Assembly: GCA_016711265.1 (NCBI GenBank)
Contig: JADJTI010000005.1
Location: 248,001 to 312,000, forward strand
Source of the DNA: Austwickia sp.
GTDB taxonomy: Bacteria > Actinomycetota > Actinomycetes > Actinomycetales > Dermatophilaceae
Length of the DNA stretch: 64,000 nt
Direction of reading: 5' to 3'
Shown here one piece after another: positions 9,009 through 15,146 of this stretch. Numbering within the stretch: position 1 is the stretch's first letter; each line of letters begins with the position of its first letter. The notes beneath the pieces were generated by a model. That model did no database searches and was not told the origin of the DNA. It worked only from the letters and a program-made list of their open reading frames with translations. A program made the position numbers and the translations under genes.

Positions 9009-10069
9009 GGCCGGCGCTCCGGGTCGCGCCGGGCGAGGGCCTGCAGCTCGGGCAGGGTGTCCAGCAGGCGACGGGTGGCCGCCAGGTCCAGTCGCGTGGT
9101 GTTCTCGGAGGTGTAGTCGGTCAGCTCCGCCACCCGCTGCTCGCCCTCGGAGAAGAACAGCTCATAGGCCAGGGAGCGGGCGTCCAGCGGCACCCGGAAG
9201 TAGTCGCCCTCGTCGATGGCCTTGACGCGTTCTTCGCGCGAGAGCAGGGTCTCGTGCAGCTTCTCCCCATGCCGGGTGCCGATCACCCGCACCTGCAGGT
9301 CCTCCACGCCGAGGCTGGCCGCGGTCGCCTGGGCGAGCACCTCGACCGTGCTGGCGGGGGCCTTGCGGACAAACAGGTCGCCCGGTTCGGCGTGGGTGAA
9401 GGCGTAGTCGACCAGGTCCACCGATTCGGCCAACGTCATCAGGAAGCGGGTCATCGTGGGTTCGGTGATGGTCAGCGGTTGCCCGGCCAGCACCTGCTCG
9501 GCGAACAGCGGAATCACCGAACCGCGGGAGTACATCACGTTGCCGTAGCGGGTGATGCAGACGGTGGTCGCGCTGCCGGGGTTGTTGCGGGCGAAGGCCT
9601 GGGCGGTCTTCTCCATCAGCGCCTTGCTCATGCCCATCGCGTTGACCGGGTAGACGGCCTTGTCCGTGGACAGGCAGACCACCGTGCGGACGCCCTTGGC
9701 GGCGGCCGCTTCGATCACGTGATGACTGCCGGTGACGTTGGTGAGCACTGCCTGTTGGGGGAAGAACTCGCAGCTGGGCACCTGTTTGAGGGCCGCGGCA
9801 TGGAACACGAAGTCGGCGCCGGTGAATGCCGAGAGCACGCTCTCCCGGTCGCGGACGTCGCCGACGAAGTACTTCACCCGGTCGTCGGCTACCCGGCGAC
9901 GCATGTCATCCTGCTTGGCCTCGTCGCGGGACAGCACGTGGATCCGGGCCACGCCGCGGCGCAGCAGGTGGCCGACCATGGTCGAACCGAACGACCCGGT
10001 GCCCCCGGTGATCGCCACGGTCGCCCCGTCGATGGCTCGCGCGGCAGCCCCGCCGGTCGCGGCGGTCAC
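9005..10069 (-). CDS. fnlA: UDP-N-acetylglucosamine 4,6-dehydratase/5-epimerase (FnlA/CapE)
   Basis: 354-residue extended short-chain dehydrogenase. The NAD(P) loop is GGTGSFGSTM near residue 22, followed by VFHAAALKQVPSCEF and the catalytic block STDKAVYPVNAMGMSK, the FnlA/CapE form of the S-x-K site, and TRYGNVMYSRGSVIP. It converts UDP-GlcNAc to the 4-keto-6-deoxy intermediate with epimerisation, the first step toward UDP-L-FucNAc, in the cytoplasm. The gene overlaps both neighbours by 4 bases, so translation is coupled from the upstream glycosyltransferase through fnlB. Confidence 0.92.
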   Translation of the reverse strand: MTAATGGAAARAIDGATVAITGGTGSFGSTMVGHLLRRGVARIHVLSRDEAKQDDMRRRVADDRVKYFVGDVRDRESVLSAFTGADFVFHAAALKQVPSCEFFPQQAVLTNVTGSHHVIEAAAAKGVRTVVCLSTDKAVYPVNAMGMSKALMEKTAQAFARNNPGSATTVCITRYGNVMYSRGSVIPLFAEQVLAGQPLTITEPTMTRFLMTLAESVDLVDYAFTHAEPGDLFVRKAPASTVEVLAQATAASLGVEDLQVRVIGTRHGEKLHETLLSREERVKAIDEGDYFRVPLDARSLAYELFFSEGEQRVAELTDYTSENTTRLDLAATRRLLDTLPELQALARRDPERRP

Positions 10070-11346
10070 CGGCGGGCTTTCGCGGGGCGGGTGCGGGCCG
10101 CGTGCATCAGCAACTCCTCGGTACGAGCGACACCGTGCGCCACGCTGAACGTGGCCTGGTAGTAGTCTCGCCCGCGCGCGCCGTCCTCCCGCAGACCGCC
10201 ACGCCCCCGGGCCAGGGTGGCCTGCAGCGCGCCCGCCAGGCCCGCCACGTCGCCGGAGTCGACGGCCAGCCCGGAACCGGCGTCCCGGACGACCTGCTGG
10301 ACATCGCCGTCGGCGGCCACCACCAGGGCTTTCGCGCTGGCCAGGATGGCCTGGGTCTTGCTCGGCATGGTGAGCCGCGACAGCGGGTCGGAGCGCAACC
10401 CCACGTAACAGGCGTCCGCGGTCGACATCAGCGCCGGCATCCGGTCTTCGGGTACCCGGCCGAGGAAGTGCACCCGCTCCGGCAGCAGGCCCAGCCCGGC
10501 GGCCTGGCGGCGCAGCGACTCCTCGGCGATCCCGGATCCGGCGATCAGCACCCGCAGGGTCGCCTCGGGCGGGAGCTGGGCGAGGGCTTCGAGCAGCGTG
10601 CCCAGGCCTTGCGCCTCACCGAGCGCGCCGGCGTACAGCAGGACCACCGCGTGCTCGTCGTACCCGAGTTCTGCGCGCAGGCTGAGCCGCTCCTGCTCGG
10701 CGGGCTCGATCGGGGCGAACCGTTCCTCCTGGGCCCACATCGGCAGGTAGGCGAGTTTGGCTTCCGGGACCCCTCGGGCGTGCAGCACGTCGCGGACTCC
10801 GGGGGAGATGTAGGTGACCGTGGTCGCGGCGGCGTACATCGCCTCGCACCACCGGTGCAGGGTCGCATCGAGGGCCCGGCCCGCGCGGCCGCGGGGGGCG
10901 AACCCGCCGGCGGTCAGGGTGTCCGGCCAGAGGTCACCGACATGCACGATCAGCGGTACGCCGTACGCCGCCTTGGCTGCCCACATCGCCGGCGCGATGG
11001 TGATCGGGGAGTAGTTCACCCACAGGGCATCCAGGTCGCGGAGCGCGCTCAGGCCGTTGACCAGCGCGCTCGCGCCGAATGAGGCGTAGTTGGCGGATCG
11101 GCGCAGGAACGATGCGTCGTGGCTGGGGTAGAGCGCGACTCGGGTGACGCTGACGTGGTCGAGCGTTTCGGTGACCCGGCGGCGGACCCGATAGCCGGGC
11201 GCGAGGCGGCCGGTCGGGTAATTCGGGAAGCCGGTGAGGACGCTGACGTCGTGGCCGCGGCCGACGAGCCCGCGGGCCAGGACTCCGGGCAGCGCGGCGG
11301 GACCGGGCTCGGGGTCGTACCACTGGGTGAGCAGGCCGAACCGCAC
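10066..11346 (-). CDS. glycosyltransferase family 4, WbuB-like (probable FucNAc transferase)
   Basis: 426 residues. The start RFGLLTQWYDPEPGPAALPG and VSVLTGFPNYPTG are characteristic of the WbuB group of GT4 enzymes, which in enterobacterial O-antigen clusters lie beside fnlABC and are assigned to L-FucNAc transfer. The C-terminal donor domain has VVLLYAGALGEAQGLGTLLEAL and a basic loop ending in the family E-rich motif region. The GTG used here has GGAGG 11 bases upstream; a GTG four codons earlier abuts that site. It is the first gene of the operon running to fnlC, with a 173-bp gap to the divergent vapBC genes holding the presumed operon promoter. Donor specificity is inferred from context only. 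Confidence 0.83.
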   Translation of the reverse strand: MRFGLLTQWYDPEPGPAALPGVLARGLVGRGHDVSVLTGFPNYPTGRLAPGYRVRRRVTETLDHVSVTRVALYPSHDASFLRRSANYASFGASALVNGLSALRDLDALWVNYSPITIAPAMWAAKAAYGVPLIVHVGDLWPDTLTAGGFAPRGRAGRALDATLHRWCEAMYAAATTVTYISPGVRDVLHARGVPEAKLAYLPMWAQEERFAPIEPAEQERLSLRAELGYDEHAVVLLYAGALGEAQGLGTLLEALAQLPPEATLRVLIAGSGIAEESLRRQAAGLGLLPERVHFLGRVPEDRMPALMSTADACYVGLRSDPLSRLTMPSKTQAILASAKALVVAADGDVQQVVRDAGSGLAVDSGDVAGLAGALQATLARGRGGLREDGARGRDYYQATFSVAHGVARTEELLMHAARTRPAKARR

Positions 11347-11494
11347 GCGTCGGCACACCTCCTCGCGAATTGCGCGGCGGCGCGGGGTCGCTGCGCCGCC
11401 GCGTCATCCTAGCCTGCGCACCCGTCGTGGCTGACCAGTCGAAGGGCTGTTCGGGTCGGCGATCCCAGCTCAGGGTCTCGACTCTGGCACGAGA

Positions 11495-11505
11495 ACGATG
11501 ATCGT
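11495..11505. promoter_or_regulatory. short palindrome upstream of vapBC
   Basis: ACGATGATCGT (5-bp arms) lies 15 bases before the antitoxin ATG and could be the autoregulatory operator of this AbrB-type antitoxin, or an operator shared with the divergent sugar operon. Confidence 0.3.
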
Positions 11506-11519
11506 GGCATGGTGAGGTA

Positions 11520-11771
11520 ATGGATGCCATCACGAGCGTGACCGTGGGACCGCAAGGCCGCGTGGTGATCCCTGCTCGGATCCGTGACCTCCTCGGCTTG
11601 AGCGCGGGCGATCGGCTTCAGCTGCGGGTTTCGCGCGGTCGGCTGGTGCTGGAGCGCCCGCAGGACGCGGTGGCCGAGTTGCGAGGGCTGGCCTCGGCTG
11701 TCCCGGCGGAGAGGTCCCTCGTCGACGAACTCCTTGCGGACCGCCGGGTGGCCGCGTCGCGCGGCGAATGA
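11520..11771 (+). CDS. AbrB/MazE-type antitoxin (VapB-like)
   Basis: 83 residues. The N-terminal half, TSVTVGPQGRVVIPARIRDL then LSAGDRLQLRVSRGRLVLE, is the swapped-hairpin SpoVT/AbrB DNA-binding domain. The C-terminal half is a helical toxin-binding tail. It overlaps the following PIN-domain toxin by 4 bases (ATGA), the standard antitoxin-first layout. Such antitoxins neutralise the toxin RNase and, with it, repress their own promoter. The ATG is preceded by GGTGAGG at a short spacing. The pair lies between two surface-sugar loci, suggesting later insertion of a mobile module. Confidence 0.86.
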   Translation: MDAITSVTVGPQGRVVIPARIRDLLGLSAGDRLQLRVSRGRLVLERPQDAVAELRGLASAVPAERSLVDELLADRRVAASRGE

Positions 11772-12148
11772 CCGTCCTGGACGCCTCGGCGGTGTTGGCG
11801 CTCCTGCAGGACGAACCTGGCGTCGACGTCGTGGCTGACTCGTTGCCGGGCAGCCTGCTGTCTGCGGCGAATCTCGCCGAGGTGATCGGGAAGCTGACGG
11901 ATGCGGGGGTCCACGCCGGGAGCCTGCGCGGTCTGCTGGCTGCGGCCGGCGTCCGGGTCATCCCCCTGACCGCCGAGGACGCCGAGTTGGCCGGAGCCCT
12001 GCGTGCCCTTGAGGGGGGTCGAGAGTTGTCGCTGGGTGACCGGTGTTGCCTTTCGCTCGCCGTGCGTAGCGACCCGCCGGTGGTGCTCACCGCCGACCGG
12101 TTCTGGGCAGGCCTGGACCTACCGGTGACCGTGCGGCTGACCCGCTGA
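11768..12148 (+). CDS. PIN-domain ribonuclease toxin (VapC-like)
   Basis: 126 residues of a PIN domain. The acidic metal-binding residues of the family are visible: Asp in VLDASAVLALL, Glu in AANLAEVIGKL, Asp in ELSLGDRCCLSLA and Asp in LTADRFW. VapC toxins cleave specific RNAs, commonly tRNA or rRNA, using magnesium. The start overlaps the antitoxin stop. All four acidic positions are kept, so the enzyme should be active. Its RNA target cannot be predicted from sequence. Confidence 0.87.
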   Translation: MTVLDASAVLALLQDEPGVDVVADSLPGSLLSAANLAEVIGKLTDAGVHAGSLRGLLAAAGVRVIPLTAEDAELAGALRALEGGRELSLGDRCCLSLAVRSDPPVVLTADRFWAGLDLPVTVRLTR

Positions 12149-12185
12149 ATTGTCCGGCCCGGACGGGCGGTCCGGGGGCCGCGGG

Positions 12186-12191
12186 TATCGT
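12186..12191 (+). promoter_or_regulatory. leaderless -10 box of the aminotransferase gene
   Basis: TATCGT followed by 6 bases and then GTG at 12198. It fits TAnnnT and favours the GTG over an in-frame start further upstream. Confidence 0.45.
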
Positions 12192-12197
12192 GACCGT

Positions 12198-13445
12198 GTG
12201 TCCTCCCAGGCTGGCGGTCCGGCAACCGAACTCCCCTTCATCCCGTTCGCGGCGCCGGACATCGGGGAGGCCGAGATCGATGCCGTCGTCGAGGCGCTGC
12301 GGTCTGGCTGGCTGACCACCGGCCCAGCGGCGGCGGCCTTCGAGCGGGAGTTCGCGGCGTACCTGCTCGGGATGGGCCCCGGCACGGGCATCGGCACGGC
12401 CCCGGTCACTGTCCCGGGCACGGGAGCCGCCGTCCACGCGGTGGCACTCAACTCGGCCACCGCCGGGCTGCACCTGGCCCTGGAGGCCAGCGGGATCGGC
12501 CCCGGGGACGAGGTCATCGTGCCCACCTGGACGTTCACGGCCACCGCGGAAGTGGTCCGCTACCTGGGTGCGGACCCGATCATCGTCGACGTCGACCCGG
12601 ACACCCTCAACCTCGACCTCGACGGCGCTCGCGCGGCGATCACCGCACGGACCCGGGCGATCATCCCGGTGCACTTCGGCGGGCTGCCGCTGGATCGGAC
12701 CGCGCTGGGCGTGCTGGCGGACGCCCACGAGCTGGCCGTGATCGAGGATGCCGCGCACTGCTTTCCGGCGATGTCCGCGGGCGTGCCGGTCGGGCTGGGG
12801 GACAGCGCGGCGGTGGTGTTCAGCTTCTACGCCACCAAGACGATGACCACCGGCGAGGGCGGGATGGTGGTCACCGCCGACCCGGCGCTGGCGCAGCGGG
12901 TCAAGACGATGCGGTTGCACGGCATCAGCCGGGACGTCTTCGACCGCTACTCGGCGCCGGGAGCGTCCTGGGCCTACGAGGTGGTTGCACCGGGCTACAA
13001 GTACAACCTGACGGATCCCGCGGCGGCGATGGGCCGGGTCCAGCTCGCCCGGGCCGCGCAGATGCGGGACCGTCGGGCAGCGATCGCGCAGCGCTACGAC
13101 GCCGCGTTGGCCGACCTTCCGGTACGACGACCTGCCGGCGCCGACAGCGCGGGCACCACACACGCCTGGCACCTCTACGTGCTGCGGCTGGAGGTGGACG
13201 CCCCGATGAGCCGGGATGCGTTCATCGCCGCGATGGCGGCCGAGTACGGGATCGGCTGCAGCGTCCACTTCATCCCGCTGCACCGACACCCCTACTGGCG
13301 GGACCGGTACGCCCTGGCTCGGGAGCGTTTCCCGCAGGCCGAGGCCGCGTTCGCGGGGGCGGTGAGCCTGCCGCTGTCGTCAGCGCTCACGGACGCGCAG
13401 GTGGACCGCGTGATCGCCGCGACCCGCGGGCTGCTGGCCTCATGA
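12198..13445 (+). CDS. DegT/DnrJ/EryC1/StrS sugar aminotransferase (PglE-like)
   Basis: 415-residue PLP-dependent fold-type I aminotransferase. It starts LPFIPFAAPDIGEAEIDAVV with GWLTTGP, the family entry motif. VIEDAAHCFPA holds the PLP-ring Asp, and FSFYATKTMTTGEGGMV holds the Schiff-base Lys. The C-terminus has the HFIPLHRHPYW region. Such enzymes aminate the 4-keto group of NDP-4-keto-6-deoxy sugars using glutamate. It overlaps the following phosphoglycosyl transferase by 4 bases, and a PglF-like dehydratase lies 1.7 kb downstream on the other strand, so it probably supplies an amino sugar such as a bacillosamine precursor. No PglD-type acetyltransferase is present here. Confidence 0.9.
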   Translation: MSSQAGGPATELPFIPFAAPDIGEAEIDAVVEALRSGWLTTGPAAAAFEREFAAYLLGMGPGTGIGTAPVTVPGTGAAVHAVALNSATAGLHLALEASGIGPGDEVIVPTWTFTATAEVVRYLGADPIIVDVDPDTLNLDLDGARAAITARTRAIIPVHFGGLPLDRTALGVLADAHELAVIEDAAHCFPAMSAGVPVGLGDSAAVVFSFYATKTMTTGEGGMVVTADPALAQRVKTMRLHGISRDVFDRYSAPGASWAYEVVAPGYKYNLTDPAAAMGRVQLARAAQMRDRRAAIAQRYDAALADLPVRRPAGADSAGTTHAWHLYVLRLEVDAPMSRDAFIAAMAAEYGIGCSVHFIPLHRHPYWRDRYALARERFPQAEAAFAGAVSLPLSSALTDAQVDRVIAATRGLLAS

Positions 13446-14038
13446 ACGCCCTGATCAAACGTCTGCTGGACATCCTGATCGCGGCCGTCGGCCTGGTCGG
13501 GAGCGCTCCGGTGCAGGCGGCGATCGCGGTGGCGGTCAAGGCCGACACTCCCGGCCCGGTGCTGTTTCGGCAGGTCAGGGTCGGTCGGTACGGGCGGCCG
13601 TTCGAGATCCTCAAGTTCCGGACCATGGCCGCGGGATCGAGCGGGGCCGCCATCACCCCCTCCGGGGATCGCCGGGTCACCCGGGTCGGCGCGGTGCTGC
13701 GGCGTACCAAGCTGGACGAGCTCCCGCAGTTGTGGAACGTGCTGGTGGGGCAGATGAGCCTGGTCGGTCCGCGACCGGAGGTGCCGCAGTACGTCGAGCT
13801 GTGGCCTGCGCGGCGCCGCGAGATCATCCTGTCGGTCCGGCCCGGGATCACCGATCCGGCCAGCATCGAGTTCCGCGACGAGGGGGCGTTGTTGGCCGCT
13901 CAGCCGGACCCGGAACGCTACTACCGCGAGGTGCTCCTGCCACGCAAAACGCAGCTGTACGCCGAGTACGTCGCCTCCGCGACGACCAGAGGCGACCTCG
14001 CCATCATCGGGCGGACCCTGGCAGCCCTGCGTCGCTGA
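13442..14038 (+). CDS. undecaprenyl-phosphate sugar phosphotransferase (PglC-like)
   Basis: 198 residues, the size of the monotopic small phosphoglycosyl transferases. It has an N-terminal re-entrant hydrophobic helix (LLDILIAAVGLVGSA), then DTPGPVLFRQVRVGR, FEILKFRTM, the catalytic Asp-Glu pair in TKLDELPQLWNVL, and MSLVGPRPE. These enzymes transfer a sugar-1-phosphate from UDP-sugar to the polyprenyl phosphate carrier at the inner face of the membrane, the first committed glycan step. Translation is coupled to the aminotransferase (ATGA overlap), which suggests that the aminated sugar is the donor. Confidence 0.92.
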   Translation: MNALIKRLLDILIAAVGLVGSAPVQAAIAVAVKADTPGPVLFRQVRVGRYGRPFEILKFRTMAAGSSGAAITPSGDRRVTRVGAVLRRTKLDELPQLWNVLVGQMSLVGPRPEVPQYVELWPARRREIILSVRPGITDPASIEFRDEGALLAAQPDPERYYREVLLPRKTQLYAEYVASATTRGDLAIIGRTLAALRR

Positions 14039-14058
14039 CGACCCTCGACCTCAATGTC

Positions 14059-14106
14059 GATATATCTTTGACGCATCGCGATACATGTGTCACGATAGCG
14101 ATATCG
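14059..14106. promoter_or_regulatory. AT-rich palindrome cluster, probable PadR operator
   Basis: Within 48 bases lie GATATATC (14059), ATCGCGAT (14075) and CGATATCG (14099). The last two also form the ends of a larger imperfect dyad. The block is markedly AT-rich for this genome and sits 90-140 bp before the PadR start codon, so it is a good candidate for autoregulation. Confidence 0.5.
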
Positions 14107-14196
14107 GCTCCGAGCGCGCCCAGTCGGGGCGACCGGCCGGTACCCATCCGCCTGGCGCAGCCATCGCATCGCGCGCCGGCATCGAAAGGACAAACC

Positions 14197-14955
14197 ATGC
14201 ACCACGAGCACCACGAGCACCACGAGCACCACGAGCACCACGAGCACCACGGCGGGCCCCACCGGGGACGCGGGCCGGGGCGACGCCGTACCCCCAACGA
14301 CCCCACCGCTTCCTTCAGCGTCATCCCCTTCGGCCCGGAGTCCAACGCCCCCGTTCCGCTGAGATCCGGCGCGTTCGGCACGACACCGTACGAGACCGAT
14401 CCATGGGAGGCGGGCCGGGGCGGGCGCGGCTCCCACCGCGGCCGGCGGGGCGGGCGCTTCGGCGGCCCCCGAGGTACCGGCCGGGCCCGGCGCGGTGACG
14501 TCAGGCTGGCCCTTCTCGGCCTGCTTACCGAGGGCCCCATGAACGGATACCAGCTGATCAAGGCGCTGGAGGAACGCACCGGCGGATCGTGGCGGCCCAG
14601 TCCCGGGGCGGTCTACCCCGCGCTGGCGCAGCTGCAGGACGAAGGCCTAGTGGAACCGGCCGACGGCGACGGCAAGGTGTTCCAGCTGACCGAGTCCGGG
14701 CGCGCGGCGGCAGCCGAGGCCGGGGAACAGGCGCGGCCCTGGCAGGCTCAGGACCGCGAGCCGGCACCGGAATCCGCACCGTCCGCCGACCTGCGGCACG
14801 CCGTGAACCAGCTGACCATCGCGGCCCGCGCGGCCGCCGAATCCGGCGACGAGGCGCTCATGCGGCAGGCGGTGGCTCAGGTCGCCGCCGCTCGGCGCGA
14901 GATCTATCGCCTGCTCGCCGACCCCACCCCGACCGACGACGATCCGCAGGACTAG
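14197..14955 (+). CDS. PadR-family transcriptional regulator with His-rich N-terminal tail
   Basis: 252 residues. Residues 2-18 are a repeated HHE array with 12 histidines, followed by a Gly/Arg-rich linker to about residue 105. The winged-helix domain then follows: DVRLALLGLLTEGPMNGYQLIKALEERT and the PadR signature PSPGAVYPALAQLQDEGLV. The C-terminus is helical for dimerisation (about 195-245). The ATG has AAAGGA 6 bases upstream. The domain represses genes through nearby dyads, and an AT-rich palindrome cluster lies just upstream. The histidines suggest binding of nickel, zinc, copper or haem, but whether the tail senses metal is a guess. The array is encoded by a tandem 9-bp DNA repeat. 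Confidence 0.88.
   Translation: MHHEHHEHHEHHEHHEHHGGPHRGRGPGRRRTPNDPTASFSVIPFGPESNAPVPLRSGAFGTTPYETDPWEAGRGGRGSHRGRRGGRFGGPRGTGRARRGDVRLALLGLLTEGPMNGYQLIKALEERTGGSWRPSPGAVYPALAQLQDEGLVEPADGDGKVFQLTESGRAAAAEAGEQARPWQAQDREPAPESAPSADLRHAVNQLTIAARAAAESGDEALMRQAVAQVAAARREIYRLLADPTPTDDDPQD
14200..14250 (+). repeat. tandem 9-bp repeat inside the PadR gene
   Basis: CACCACGAG is repeated five times with a sixth partial CACCAC, coding the HHE array. Being in frame, gain or loss of units would only lengthen or shorten the histidine tail. Confidence 0.9.
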
Positions 14956-14983
14956 CGCCGCCTCCGGACTCGGGCTCCGGCGT

Positions 14984-15072
14984 ACGAGATGTCGATTCTG
15001 GTGCGCCTCACGCGACGAGATGTCGATTCTGGTGCGTTCCGGCCCTGGCCACGCACCGAATCTGACATCTCG
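14984..15072. repeat. two direct and one diverged inverted copy of a 22-bp intergenic repeat
   Basis: ACGAGATGTCGATTCTGGTG plus CG occurs at 14984-15005 and 15015-15036. A related reverse-oriented copy (CGCACCGAATCTGACATCTCG without its final bases matching exactly) is at 15052-15072. The block fills the gap after the PadR stop. Confidence 0.7.
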
Positions 15073-15092
15073 ATCCTTCACACGACGCTGAA

Positions 15093-15130
15093 GTGACAGG
15101 TCGACACCCCCGGGGGTGTCGACCTGTCAC
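15093..15130. terminator. 38-bp perfect palindrome between convergent genes
   Basis: GTGACAGGTCGACACCCCC is followed directly by its exact reverse complement, with no unpaired loop bases. It ends 17 bp from the minus-strand dehydratase stop and serves the PadR gene from the other side, so a bidirectional terminator is likely. Confidence 0.72.
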
Positions 15131-15146
15131 CCACGACCGGGTGCGG

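Noticed and set aside
11520..12148. Mobile element carrying the first toxin-antitoxin pair
   Set aside because: No inverted repeats, integrase or attachment site was found around it, so only the gene pair is reported.
14200..14250. CRISPR-like short repeats
   Set aside because: The 9-bp units have no spacers and code for HHE in frame. No other repeat-spacer array occurs in the window.
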